Source of the DNA: CAZYJR01 sp964647905
GTDB taxonomy: Bacteria > Desulfobacterota > DSM-4660 > Desulfatiglandales > HGW-15
Assembly (NCBI GenBank): GCA_964647905.1
Contig: CAZYJR010000002.1
Span: 1 to 64,000, forward strand
DNA length: 64,000 bases
Direction of reading: 5' to 3'
The translations under genes were made by a program, and so were the position numbers. Below are positions 35,701 to 44,126 of this stretch, piece after piece; position 1 is the first letter of the stretch, and every line of letters starts with the position of its first letter. Under the pieces are notes generated by a model. The model worked only from the letters and a program-made list of their open reading frames with translations. It was not told where the DNA came from and searched no databases.

Positions 35701-36343
35701 ATATGACATCGGCTACGGCGGTCTGGACCACGTCCTGGCCATGGGGCGTGACGTCAATGTTTTGGTCCTGGATACCGAGGTCTATTCAAACACGGGCGGG
35801 CAGTCCTCCAAATCCACGCCCACCGGGGCCGTGGCCAAATTCGCCGCGGGAGGCAAGCCCACCCGCAAAAAGGACCTGGGCCTCATGGCCATTACTTACG
35901 GGTATATATATGTGGCCTCGGTGGCCATGGGCGCTAACAAGAACCAGTACCTGAAGGCCCTGCTGGAGGCTGAGAGCTACCCCGGACCATCTTTGATCAT
36001 CGCCTATTCGCCCTGTATTAATCACGGCATAAACATGGGCCTCAGCCAGGAAGAGGAGAAAAAGGCCGTAGAAACAGGATACTGGCCGCTTTACAGGTTT
36101 GACCCCCGCCTGAAGGAACAGGGGAAGAACCCGTTTATCCTGGACTCCAAGGAGCCCAAGGGCGACTTCAAGGAATTCCTAATGGGCGAGGTGCGTTACT
36201 CCAGTCTGACCCGAACGTTCCCGGAGAACGCAGATGCCCTTTTCAAGAAGGCCCAAGAGGACGCCCAGGAGCGCTACGAAACCTACAAGAAGATGGCCGG
36301 AGGCGGAGAAGAGAAGGAAACCGGGACTGCAGGCGGGGACTAG
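32789..36343 (+). CDS. por: Pyruvate:ferredoxin (flavodoxin) oxidoreductase, single chain
   Basis: Interconverts pyruvate + CoA with acetyl-CoA + CO2, reducing ferredoxin; central to anaerobic carbon metabolism. The 1184-residue length is that of the homodimeric enzyme (NifJ type). Order visible: domain I with AAHVAYAMSDVAAIYPITPS, domain II, the EKR linker (FPTGTTQYEKRGIAI), two 4Fe-4S motifs CIQCNQCSFVCPH and CTGCGNCAQVCPA, the third-cluster cysteines (CAGCGE), and the TPP site GGDGWAYDIGYGG with DTEVYSNTGGQSSKSTPTGA. The C-terminal extension is short. ATG 32789 has GGAGG 9 nt upstream. Confidence 0.95.
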   Translation: MTPETKTLEGNEAAAHVAYAMSDVAAIYPITPSSSMGEYCDEWAAHGRKNIFGQVLRVVEMQSEAGAAGAVHGAASAGALPTTFTASQGLLLMIPNMYKIAGEIMPSVFHVSARAVATHALSIFGDHSDVNAVKQTGFLLLASASVQEVMDLALVSHLASIRSSLPFVHFFDGFRTSMEIQKIELIDYDDMAKLVDWEAIERFRGRCMNPEYPQLRGTAQNPDIFFQNREACNPFYERIPHIVQEEMDKVGDLVGRRYHLFDYVGDPEADRIIVSMASSCDVIEETVNYLNDRGEGVGLIKVRLYYPFSTEHFLRALPATADAIAVLDRTKCPGGIGEPLYQDVSTVFQDAADRPVVVGGRYGLGSKDFTPTMVKAVFDNLRSARPKNHFTAGIHDDVTHTSLDLRDEIDPSPEGTVRCKFWGLGSDGTVGANKNAIKIIGENTDMFAQAYFAYDAKKSGGITMSHLRFSPERIQSPYLLTKSDFIACHNPAFVDQYDVLEGIRNGGTFLLNSPWTPEQMEETLPDRMKRTLAQWDIKFYNIDAVKIATELGLGGRINMIMQAAFFKIANVIPPEQAFDLIKDAIEKTYGKKGEKVVKMNIDAVDRAVEALEEIPVPEHWARAGHEAYPEQDEPDFVKEVMRPMLAQKGDELPVSKMPPDGVFPTGTTQYEKRGIAITVPEWQPDNCIQCNQCSFVCPHAVIRPVLAREEDLQEAPKDFLTVDALGKELKGLKYRIQISPLDCTGCGNCAQVCPAKNKALVMKPLKTQVGTEVPNHAFAAALPDLGDLMPVTSVKGSQFRRPLFEFSGACAGCGETPYIKVVSQLFGDRMLIANATGCSSIYGGSAPSCPYTVNERGHGPAWANSLFEDNAEYGFGMELGVSQRRDYLADKVRSALQGGISEKLREALEGWLEERDNAERSRELGDRIVELIEAEMLEGEADADEVLLEILDNSDYLTKKSVWVFGGDGWAYDIGYGGLDHVLAMGRDVNVLVLDTEVYSNTGGQSSKSTPTGAVAKFAAGGKPTRKKDLGLMAITYGYIYVASVAMGANKNQYLKALLEAESYPGPSLIIAYSPCINHGINMGLSQEEEKKAVETGYWPLYRFDPRLKEQGKNPFILDSKEPKGDFKEFLMGEVRYSSLTRTFPENADALFKKAQEDAQERYETYKKMAGGGEEKETGTAGGD

Positions 36344-36351
36344 CCGCACCA

Positions 36352-37137
36352 TCAGGCGGCACCGACTCCCAGTCGCCCGATCTCAGGGAGGGGGCCTCTC
36401 TTGAGGCGCTCCAGGTCTTCTTCGCTGGTCAGGTCGAAATGGATCGGCGTAATGGTGATCTTGCCCTGCCTGAGTGCGGCCGCGTCCGTGTCGGGTGCGT
36501 CCTCCTCCAGGGGCGTCTCCCCGGTGAGCCAGTAATAGGCGTTTCCCCTGGGGTCGATCCTGCGGTCGAAGCTCTCCTGGAACCGGCCCACCCCCTGCCT
36601 GGTCAAGACCACCCCGGAGATCCTGGAGGGGGGGAGGGCCGGGATGTTCACGTTGAGGGCGGTGCCCTGCCGGAGGCCGTTCTCAGTCAGGTACCCGAGC
36701 AGCTCCCGGGAAAAGGCGGCTGCAAAACGGAAATCCGGGTCCCGGATGGTGTCCAGGGAGATAGCCGCGGAGCGTATTCCCAGGAACGCACCCTCGGTGG
36801 CCGCCGACACGGTCCCGGAGTAGAGCACGTTCACGCCCACATTGGCCCCCGGATTGATCCCGGAAAGTACGGCCTCGGGCGGGGAGTCCAAGAGTTCTTG
36901 GACCGCAATCTTCACGCAGTCGGCGGGAGTGCCCGATACGCCGTGGCCGAAGAACCTCCCCCCCCTGGTGACGCTTCGCACCCGAAGCGGCGAGCTGAGC
37001 GTTATGGCGTGACCAACGGCGCTCATCTCCACCTCCGGGGCCACCACATGTATCTCGTGCTCCTCGGCCAGGGCCTCGTATAAGGCGATCAAGCCGGGGG
37101 CGTGTATCCCGTCGTCGTTTGTGAGCAGGACTCGCAT
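36352..37137 (-). CDS. surE: 5'/3'-nucleotidase SurE
   Basis: Metal-dependent nucleoside monophosphatase, 261 residues. The metal-binding N-terminus MRVLLTNDDGIHAPGL, the SAVGHAITL segment and SGINPGANVGVNVLYSGTVS are family signatures. Conventional length with ATG 37137. Convergent with por across 8 bp. Confidence 0.9.
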   Translation of the reverse strand: MRVLLTNDDGIHAPGLIALYEALAEEHEIHVVAPEVEMSAVGHAITLSSPLRVRSVTRGGRFFGHGVSGTPADCVKIAVQELLDSPPEAVLSGINPGANVGVNVLYSGTVSAATEGAFLGIRSAAISLDTIRDPDFRFAAAFSRELLGYLTENGLRQGTALNVNIPALPPSRISGVVLTRQGVGRFQESFDRRIDPRGNAYYWLTGETPLEEDAPDTDAAALRQGKITITPIHFDLTSEEDLERLKRGPLPEIGRLGVGAA

Positions 37138-37330
37138 GGCGGCACCAGCCTCCGATAGACGCTCTTTGTATAGCACGCAACTCGAGCGAAATGAAGCCCA
37201 AACCCCTGCCAGCAGCCGCCGCCGCACGGGTTTCCTCGTTGCATCCGATGGAGTTCTCTTGTATAAGAGGACCGAAATCCTTCCCAGCAAGCGCCCTTCG
37301 GATGATCCGCGCGGCCCCGGGGATAGCGAA

Positions 37331-38632
37331 TTGAGCGAAGATCTCCAAACCCGGCAAGACCTCTATCAGCGGGAGCTCGAGACCATACTCCGCTTCGGGG
37401 CCATGGTGAACTCCAGCCTCGACATACAAGAGGTGCTGGACCACGCAATGAAATGGGCCGAGGAGTTCATGAATGCAGCGGCGAGCTCGGTCTACGAGCT
37501 GGACGAGGACAAGGGCGAGCTCTTTGTGCGGCTCGCGCGCGGAGACAAGAAGGGGCCGGTCCAGGGGATGCGGATCAAGGTGGGCGAAGGGGTTGCAGGA
37601 CATGTTGTAGCCACGGGCAAGGCCGTGATGGTGGAAGACACTTCAAGTGATGCGCGTTTCAGCGACAAAGTGGATCGACTCACCGGCTTCAAGACCGAGT
37701 CCATGCTTTGTGTGCCGTTGATCGTGCGCGACCGTCCAGTGGGGGCCCTCCAGGTGATAAACAAGAACTCGGGAGGGCCCTTTACACGGGAAGACCTCAA
37801 GCTGCTCACCGCCATGGGCCATCAGGCGGCGGTGGCCCTTGAAAACGCAAAGTTCTACCTGAGGCTTCAGGAAAAGTTCGAGCTGACCGAAAAGGAACTC
37901 CAGAAGACCCAGGCAAAGCTTCTCCGGATAGGGCGCCTGAACGCCATGGGGCACTTGGTAAGGGGCGTGGCGCATGAAATAAGAAACCCGATTATGACCA
38001 TCGGCGGCTTTGCCAGGAGGATCAAGGACCGTGCCCGGGAGGACGAGAGCCTCTCGCGTTATACCGATATCATCCTGGAAGAGACATCCCGGCTGGAGAA
38101 CCTGGTCAGGAGGGTGCACGAGTTTTCCGAGGTGCAGAGCGCCAACCCAGGGCTCAACCGGATCGAGGCGGTCATAGAGGAGACCTACCACGTGATACTC
38201 AAGGAAGCCCGGGTCCAGGGAGTCGAGGTCCTCCTCTCAATGGACGATGACATACCGCTCCTCAACATAGACTGTCCCCAGATGGCCAAGGCCTTGTACA
38301 ATATCTGCAGGAACGCCCTGGAGGCCATGCCCGGGGGCGGGAAGATGGAGATCCGGGTCACCCGCCCGGACGAGAGCTTTGTGGAGATCACCGTTGCCGA
38401 CACGGGCCGGGGGATACCCGAGGAACAGATGGAGTCGGTCTACAACCCCTTTGTCACTTCCAAGACCAGGGGGACCGGCCTGGGGCTTACAATGGCGCAC
38501 CAGATCGTAACCAACCACCAGGGCGAGATCCGAATCCGGAGCAAGGAGAATGAAGGCACCACAGTGACCATACTGATTCCGGTGCCGCCCCGGCCCCCGA
38601 GCGAAGCCCCGGATCCGAACGCCGGGGATTAG
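37331..38632 (+). CDS. GAF-domain sensor histidine kinase
   Basis: Cytoplasmic sensor kinase of about 433 residues. A GAF domain (ILRFGAMVNSSLDIQEVLDH to ALQVINKNSGG) is followed by a short coiled coil, the HisKA dimerisation helix with phosphoacceptor His in RGVAHEIRNPIMTIGG, and an ATPase domain with N box YNICRNALEAMPGG, G1 DTGRGIPEE and G2 GTGLGLTMAH. No membrane segment, so it senses an internal ligand. TTG 37331 is a tentative start; the frame is open from ATG 37121, which would overlap the divergent surE start. No response regulator is adjacent. Confidence 0.85.
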   Translation: MSEDLQTRQDLYQRELETILRFGAMVNSSLDIQEVLDHAMKWAEEFMNAAASSVYELDEDKGELFVRLARGDKKGPVQGMRIKVGEGVAGHVVATGKAVMVEDTSSDARFSDKVDRLTGFKTESMLCVPLIVRDRPVGALQVINKNSGGPFTREDLKLLTAMGHQAAVALENAKFYLRLQEKFELTEKELQKTQAKLLRIGRLNAMGHLVRGVAHEIRNPIMTIGGFARRIKDRAREDESLSRYTDIILEETSRLENLVRRVHEFSEVQSANPGLNRIEAVIEETYHVILKEARVQGVEVLLSMDDDIPLLNIDCPQMAKALYNICRNALEAMPGGGKMEIRVTRPDESFVEITVADTGRGIPEEQMESVYNPFVTSKTRGTGLGLTMAHQIVTNHQGEIRIRSKENEGTTVTILIPVPPRPPSEAPDPNAGD

Positions 38633-38697
38633 AAGAGCAGTAACGAGACCGCTGCAGCAAGCAGGGCAGGAAATCACCCCCTGGAGCGGAGGGTTTC

Positions 38698-39648
38698 ATG
38701 GAGCGAAAAGGCAAAAGCAAGACCACCTGGTGGATCTGGGTCTCCATATTGGTCCTATTGGCTGCTGCACTCACCGGCTACCTGGTGATGCGGCAGGAGG
38801 ACCAGGAGACCCCTTCCCCCGAGGAGACGGCCCGGCCGGCGCAGGAAAGGACCGAGACCGGAGCCGTGGAAAGAAAGGACCTGCCTCCTCCCTCCACAGC
38901 CGCGCCCGGGGCGGAGAAGAGCGGCGAGACGCCGTTCACTGGGCCCGACGAACCTGTGGAGGAGGAGGCGGGTGGTGATGAAGAAGAGAAACAGGCGCCT
39001 GCGCCCGGAGAAGAGGAGGTCCCATGCGAGGAAATCCAGGCCCGGGTAAGGGACTTCTTTGATTACCTGGATCGCAAGGAATACGTGGACCAGGTCCTGC
39101 TGGAGAAAGACACCTGGGAGGTCTTCAAGAGCGCCTTGTCCAAACTCTCCGCCCGCCCTCCGATTCCGGCCGGCGAAGGCCTGGACCCGGTGGTGCTCAC
39201 AAGGAACGTCTATCACTTTTTCAGGGTACTGAGCGGACGGGAGATCCAACTGGCCAAGGACGTACTTCGCCACGAGTCAGACACGCTCGAGTTCAACCTG
39301 GAGATGTTCTACCAGTGGCTGACACAAGAAGACCGGTGCGCGGATCCCGAAGAGATCAGGCCCTCGAGAGAAGTGATGTATCGATACGCCGGATTCTTCC
39401 TGAACACCATAGGCGGTCGCTCGTATCTCTTCCGCCGGGCCACTGAGGCCAGGCTCCTGGTGACCTACTATTCCCTGCTGATACTCTACGAGGCGGACAA
39501 GGAAGGGCGAAACCAGGAAGGCATAGACATCTACCCCTTTGTGAAGCGCACAAAGGAAGAAATCGCCTCCCATCAGGGGTTGCACTTCAAGGAGGCCTAC
39601 CTGGAAAAGCTCTCGGAGATGGAGGCCTATTACATGGCCCGGAGATAA
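38698..39648 (+). CDS. Hypothetical single-pass membrane protein
   Basis: A 316-residue protein of unknown family. Residues about 10-30 (WWIWVSILVLLAAALTGYLV) are one membrane helix. Residues 33-105 are rich in Glu, Pro and Ala and look disordered. Residues 108-316 are a helical domain (VRDFFDYLDRKEYVDQVLLE, YAGFFLNTIGGRSYLFRRAT). By orientation rules the large domain is probably outside the inner membrane. It follows the histidine kinase by 65 bp on the same strand and may share its transcript. GGAGCGGAGGG precedes the ATG. Confidence 0.7.
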   Translation: MERKGKSKTTWWIWVSILVLLAAALTGYLVMRQEDQETPSPEETARPAQERTETGAVERKDLPPPSTAAPGAEKSGETPFTGPDEPVEEEAGGDEEEKQAPAPGEEEVPCEEIQARVRDFFDYLDRKEYVDQVLLEKDTWEVFKSALSKLSARPPIPAGEGLDPVVLTRNVYHFFRVLSGREIQLAKDVLRHESDTLEFNLEMFYQWLTQEDRCADPEEIRPSREVMYRYAGFFLNTIGGRSYLFRRATEARLLVTYYSLLILYEADKEGRNQEGIDIYPFVKRTKEEIASHQGLHFKEAYLEKLSEMEAYYMARR

Positions 39649-39662
39649 GAGGGGCGATGGAG

Positions 39663-41120
39663 TCATCCCCTCCGCTCCGGGGATCGAGGGGCTCGAAGCA
39701 TGCCCCGTACCCAATCCACCGGGGCCAGCGCTTCCGAATCCGGCGCGCCTCCCGTGCCGGCGGCCGGCACGGGCAGGAGGATCCTGCAGATACGGTCGAA
39801 CGGGTCGGACGCATACCGCTCAGAGGCGGGTCCCACCGCCGGCCCATCGGTCACAATGAATTGAGTGCCGGAAGCGATATCAGCCAGGTCGAATCCCTCG
39901 CCGAGGAAGCGCGGACCAGCTCCGCCCATCTCGTAGAGCCCCGCCCTCAGCCCGGGCCGGTCCGGAGAAAGCCCTTCCAGCCCCCGGAATAGGATGACGT
40001 GGCTCCCGAGGCCCGGGGAAAGATAACTTACGTTCAGATCTTCCACCGTGAGCCCGCGGTCCAAACCCAGGAAGGCAAGGACGTGGGCGAGCTCCAAGGT
40101 TACCAGACCGCGCCTGGAATGGAGCTGGCTGAGGAGAGGGAAGGCGCCGGTATATCTGGGGTTGAGCTCCACGGGGTAAACCCTGTCCTCCTGCCTATTG
40201 AGCAGCAAATCCAGCCCCAGGATTCCCTTGTACCCCATCGAAGCCAAGTATCGAGCCACTGCGAGACCCTGGGCCTGCCCCTCCCGAATCAGCTCTTCCT
40301 CCCAGAGGCCCGCCTCCCACGAGTGCCCGCAAAAAACCCCTTCGGACGGGAAAACCCCGGAAAGGGGGAAATCTATGAGCTGTCGCTGCGGGCCGGCCAT
40401 TAGAACGCCGCTCCCGGTCACGCAGAGGGCCAGGCTGGCCGGGTCTCCTTTCATGAATCTGCGGACCGAGACACGCCGTATCCGGTCCCCCCGCCTGGAG
40501 CGGTCTCTCAGCATCCCGGATACACGGGCGTACTCTTCCCCGGAGTTGACAAAAAAAGTCGAACGACCGCCGCCTTGGATCACGTCCGGGAGCTGGACAA
40601 CCAGGCTCGGGCCCAGACCCTTGCGCCAGGAATCATACGAGAGCCCCAAAAAACCCGCCAGGCTCACTATCCGGCCGGGTATTCGGGGGAGCCCCAGGTC
40701 TCTCAGCATTGCTTGAAAGAAGGCCCTATCAGAGGCCCTGTGTCTCAGAGCCGCCGGGTTGGCCAGTAGCCTCCACCCCTCTTTCTTCGCCAGGGACTCC
40801 AAGGCGGAGTAGGATTGGTAGAGGAGCAGGTGTACGGGCGAAGGGGGCTCCGCCAGATATTCGCGCACCCTTGGGTGGGAAAGGAGCCCCAGGGAATCGC
40901 GGATCCCCTCCACGGCCACGCCTTCCTCTTCTAGGCAGAAGACCTCCATTTTCTCCCGCAGGGCCGGGAGATCGTCCGTCTTCCTGAGGCAGACCACCCT
41001 GTAGCCGGGCACCGCGCCGGCCAGGGACGACCTCCCGAACCCCGAGAGGCCCACCCCCACCAACGACCCCTTAAGGGCGTCCAGGCGTCTTCGGGCGTCC
41101 CCAGGGACCCTCACGAACAC
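39663..41120 (-). CDS. ATP-grasp ligase-like protein (third ATP-grasp of the operon)
   Basis: A 485-residue ATP-grasp protein. An N-terminal Rossmann-like region (about 20-110) precedes the ATP-grasp core: ASDRAFFQAMLRDLGLPRIP, the nucleotide-lysine region PSLVVQLPDVIQGGGRSTFF, and the metal site GLDLLLNR with VYPVELNPRYTGAFPLLS. The residues after 400 are specific to this protein. It would activate a carboxylate and join it to an amine or thiol; substrate unknown. GTG start 4 bp after the dppF-like stop makes it the last gene of the eight-gene operon that begins at 48752. Confidence 0.75.
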   Translation of the reverse strand: MFVRVPGDARRRLDALKGSLVGVGLSGFGRSSLAGAVPGYRVVCLRKTDDLPALREKMEVFCLEEEGVAVEGIRDSLGLLSHPRVREYLAEPPSPVHLLLYQSYSALESLAKKEGWRLLANPAALRHRASDRAFFQAMLRDLGLPRIPGRIVSLAGFLGLSYDSWRKGLGPSLVVQLPDVIQGGGRSTFFVNSGEEYARVSGMLRDRSRRGDRIRRVSVRRFMKGDPASLALCVTGSGVLMAGPQRQLIDFPLSGVFPSEGVFCGHSWEAGLWEEELIREGQAQGLAVARYLASMGYKGILGLDLLLNRQEDRVYPVELNPRYTGAFPLLSQLHSRRGLVTLELAHVLAFLGLDRGLTVEDLNVSYLSPGLGSHVILFRGLEGLSPDRPGLRAGLYEMGGAGPRFLGEGFDLADIASGTQFIVTDGPAVGPASERYASDPFDRICRILLPVPAAGTGGAPDSEALAPVDWVRGMLRAPRSPERRG

Positions 41121-41124
41121 GATG

Positions 41125-42135
41125 TCAGCTCCCTTCGCCTGAGGCCGCCCCTTCCATCTGGAAGCAAGCCACCCTTCGCTCCGGAGACACGCTTGCCAGG
41201 CCGGGGATATCCAGGCTGCACCTGGGGCTCCCGGCCTTGGCGCAGCGTTCGAAGAAGGGGCACCCGACCTGGCCGGGAGCTTCCCGCTCCTTTTCCAAAA
41301 GGGTACCGTACTGCTTCCTTGAGCCGGACCGCCCGAACCTGGGCAAGGCGTCTATAAGGGCCTGGGTGTAAGGGTGAATCGGGCTGCCTATTACGGCCGT
41401 TGTGGGGCCCACCTCCATCAGCACCCCCCGGTAGATCACGCCTATTCGGTCGCAGAGGTAGCGGGCCGCGGCAAGGCTGTGGGTGATGAACAGCATGCTG
41501 ACACCGAACCGCTTCCTCATCTCCAGGAGTATGTTGAATATCTTTGCCGAATACGAGGCATCCAGCATGGAGGTGGGTTCGTCGGCGACCAGGAAATCGG
41601 GCTCCAGCACCATGGCCCTGGCAATGGCCACCCGCTGTCTCTGCCCCCCGCTCAGTTGATGGGGGTAGCGGTTCATATGGGCCTCGGCCGGGGAGAGGCC
41701 CACGGTCTCCAGCATGTCCATAACCCGATCCTGCCGCTCCTCCCCCTTGGCCAGACCGTGGATCAAGAGCGGCTCTGCCACGCTTTCGTAAATCGAGAGC
41801 TGGGGATTGACCGCTTGGTAAGGGTCCTGGAAGATCATCTGGACCCTCCGGCGGTATGACTTCATCTCACTGCCCCTGAGCTCTGTGATATCCCTCCCTC
41901 CCAGGCGGATGGAACCTGATCCCGCGGTTTCCAGCTTGACGATGAGCCTGCCCGCCGTAGTCTTTCCGCTCCCGCTCTCGCCCACCAAGCCGAAGATCTC
42001 CTTTTGCCGGACTCCGAGGCTGACCCCATGGAGCGCGGTGACCCTCCTCTCCGGCCGCCAGCCGAATAGGGCCCCCTTGGTGCGGTAGGACTTGGACACG
42101 GCCTCCAGTTCGAGTATAGGGGTGTCGGGTTCCAA
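41125..42135 (-). CDS. Oligopeptide ABC transporter ATPase (DppF/OppF-like)
   Basis: A 336-residue ATPase. Walker A GLVGESGSGKTTAGR, Q loop QMIFQDPYQAVNP, signature HQLSGGQRQRVAIARA, Walker B FLVADEPTSMLD and H loop LFITHSLAAARY are intact, and the C-terminal oligopeptide/dipeptide extension has the Cys-containing CPFFERCAKAGSPRC region typical of this subfamily. TTG start with GGAG 7 nt upstream. It pairs with the ATPase encoded just upstream to drive the importer. Confidence 0.9.
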   Translation of the reverse strand: MEPDTPILELEAVSKSYRTKGALFGWRPERRVTALHGVSLGVRQKEIFGLVGESGSGKTTAGRLIVKLETAGSGSIRLGGRDITELRGSEMKSYRRRVQMIFQDPYQAVNPQLSIYESVAEPLLIHGLAKGEERQDRVMDMLETVGLSPAEAHMNRYPHQLSGGQRQRVAIARAMVLEPDFLVADEPTSMLDASYSAKIFNILLEMRKRFGVSMLFITHSLAAARYLCDRIGVIYRGVLMEVGPTTAVIGSPIHPYTQALIDALPRFGRSGSRKQYGTLLEKEREAPGQVGCPFFERCAKAGSPRCSLDIPGLASVSPERRVACFQMEGAASGEGS

Positions 42136-42175
42136 ACGTTTTCTCCAACCTTCTTTCAGGAACGGGCGGCGCGTC

Positions 42176-43177
42176 TCAAGGGCCGCAATGCCCGCACAGG
42201 ACCCGGTGCGTGGGCGAGACCTCCAGCCACTCCGGCGGCCTGAGAGCGCATTCCCTGCCCGAAGCCGGGCACCTGTCGCAGAAACGACACCCGGGCGGCG
42301 GGTCCAACAGGCTCGGGGTCTCCCCCGGGATGGGGACCAGGTCCTTCATCTCCCCGGTGAGCGTGGGGTAGGAAGCGAGCAGGGCCCGGGTATAGAAATG
42401 GCGCGGACTTTCAAGGACCTCCTCCCTGCTCCCATACTCCACCAGCTTGCCCGCGTACATCACGCCGATCTCGTGGGAGATCTCGGCCACCACCGAGATG
42501 TCGTGGGAAATGAAGATGATGCTGATCCCCAAATCCTCCTGGAGCACCTTTATCTCTTCCAGGATCTGGTGCTGGACGATCACGTCCAGGGCCGTTGTAG
42601 GCTCATCGGCTATCACCAAGTCCGGGCTGCAGGCCAGGGCCATTGCAATGACGGCCCGCTGCTTCATGCCCCCGCTGTACTGGTGTGGATAGTCCCGCAT
42701 GCGCTGAGTTGATAAGTTCACCAGACCGAACAACCTCTCCACCTCAACCAGGGCCTCCTCCTCGGTTACTTCAGGGCGGTGCACCCTGATGGCCTCCACG
42801 ATCTGGTCCTGAACGCGCTTGACCGGGTTCAGCGCGTTCATGGCGGCCTGGAATATCATGGCTATGCGGTTCCACCTCACCCTGCGCATCTCATCCTCGT
42901 CCTTGAGGAGCAGGTCTTCCCGGTCAAAGAGGATCCTCCCCCCGGATACGCGCGCATTGGGAGGAAGGAGCTTCATTACGGCCATGCCGATGGTGGTCTT
43001 GCCGCACCCGGACTCGCCCACCAAGCCCAGGGAGCGTCCCTTGGCCAAGGAAAAGGAGACTCCTTCGACGGCGCGCATGACCCCCCGCTTGGTCTTGTAC
43101 CCGATGCTCAGGTCCGCCACCTCCAGGAGAGGCTCACTCCCAGAGTCCCGACCCCCTCTTGCGACGCCGGCGGTCAC
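42176..43177 (-). CDS. Oligopeptide ABC transporter ATPase (DppD/OppD-like)
   Basis: A 333-residue ATPase: Walker A GLVGESGCGKTTIG, signature HQYSGGMKQRAVIAMA, Walker B LVIADEPTTALD, H loop IFISHDISVVAE, and the C-terminal CRFCDRCPASGREC element. GTG 43177 overlaps the stop of the upstream permease by 4 nt. The frame is open much further upstream, but that part only shadows the permease gene. Confidence 0.9.
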   Translation of the reverse strand: MTAGVARGGRDSGSEPLLEVADLSIGYKTKRGVMRAVEGVSFSLAKGRSLGLVGESGCGKTTIGMAVMKLLPPNARVSGGRILFDREDLLLKDEDEMRRVRWNRIAMIFQAAMNALNPVKRVQDQIVEAIRVHRPEVTEEEALVEVERLFGLVNLSTQRMRDYPHQYSGGMKQRAVIAMALACSPDLVIADEPTTALDVIVQHQILEEIKVLQEDLGISIIFISHDISVVAEISHEIGVMYAGKLVEYGSREEVLESPRHFYTRALLASYPTLTGEMKDLVPIPGETPSLLDPPPGCRFCDRCPASGRECALRPPEWLEVSPTHRVLCGHCGP

Positions 43178-44100
43178 TCCGTCTCCTCCTCCTTGCGAAG
43201 CCGCGGATCCAGGACCTCGTCCATGGCCCTTCCCAGCATGTAGAACGAGAGCGTAATCAGCGAGATGCACATGCCCGGCGGCAGCAGCCAGTAGGGGGCC
43301 TTGAACATGTGCCCGGTCTTCCACACCCATTGGAGCATCATGCCCCAGCTCACCGTCCCCGGGTCCCCGAATCCCAGAAAGGCCAGGGCCGCTTCTATGG
43401 TGATCGCCGAGGTGACGCGGAAGGTCATGTACAGGAAGGCCAGTGGGAGCACATTGGGCATGATGTGCCTGAAGATGACCCTGGCATGGCCCGCGCCCGC
43501 AACCCGCGCCGCCTCCACGAACGGGCGCTCCTTGAGAGACAGGGTCTGCGCACGTATCACCCGGCTTACCCCGGGCCAGCGGAACAGCCCGATTATCAGC
43601 ACTATGGTCCAGATGTTGAGCTGGCCGAAAAGCGCCGAGAGCATCAGCACAAAGAGCAGAGTGGGCATGACCATCACGATGTCGGCGAGCCGCATCAGGA
43701 GGGTGTCCACCGCCCGCCCCATGTACCCTGCCGTCAGACCCACCGCCGTACCCAGGACTACGGTCATGAAGGCGGCCGAGACTCCGACCATGAAGGCCAC
43801 CCTTGCCCCTGCCAGGAGTTGGCTGAAGATATCCCGCCCCATGAAGTCGGTCCCCAGCCAGTGCTTCAGGCTCGGGCCCACTGAGTTTGATATCTCCGGG
43901 TCCACCCCGGTCATCGGCTTGTACATGGGGTCGACAAGCGGCGGTATATAGCTGGCAACGGCCATCAGGCCGAAAAGGACCAACATGCCCAGCCCCGCCC
44001 TGCCCAAAGGGTTCCGGATGAAAACGGACCAAGCCTCGCCCCAGCGGGACCGCCGCTGCGACCTCGGTACCGCGCGTCTTTCCCGGCTCGGGTCTGTCAA
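43174..44100 (-). CDS. Oligopeptide ABC transporter permease (DppC/OppC-like)
   Basis: A 308-residue permease with about six membrane helices and the EAA loop (FVEAARVAGAGHARVIFRHI). The family N-terminus WGEAWSVFIRNPLGRAGLGM and LKHWLGTDFMGRDIFSQLLA are typical of DppC. TTG 44100 is chosen because GGGGGTGA lies about 5 nt upstream and it follows the dppB-like stop; an earlier opening is only a shadow of dppB. Confidence 0.85.
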   Translation of the reverse strand: MTDPSRERRAVPRSQRRSRWGEAWSVFIRNPLGRAGLGMLVLFGLMAVASYIPPLVDPMYKPMTGVDPEISNSVGPSLKHWLGTDFMGRDIFSQLLAGARVAFMVGVSAAFMTVVLGTAVGLTAGYMGRAVDTLLMRLADIVMVMPTLLFVLMLSALFGQLNIWTIVLIIGLFRWPGVSRVIRAQTLSLKERPFVEAARVAGAGHARVIFRHIMPNVLPLAFLYMTFRVTSAITIEAALAFLGFGDPGTVSWGMMLQWVWKTGHMFKAPYWLLPPGMCISLITLSFYMLGRAMDEVLDPRLRKEEETE

Positions 44101-44126
44101 GCCGTCACCCCCAAGGGCTTCTCTCC

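Noticed and set aside
42176..44032. A 618-residue minus-strand reading frame spanning two transporter genes
   Set aside because: Only the last 333 residues are a real ATPase; the upstream part is the permease gene read in the wrong frame. The GTG at 43177 overlapping the permease stop is the true start.
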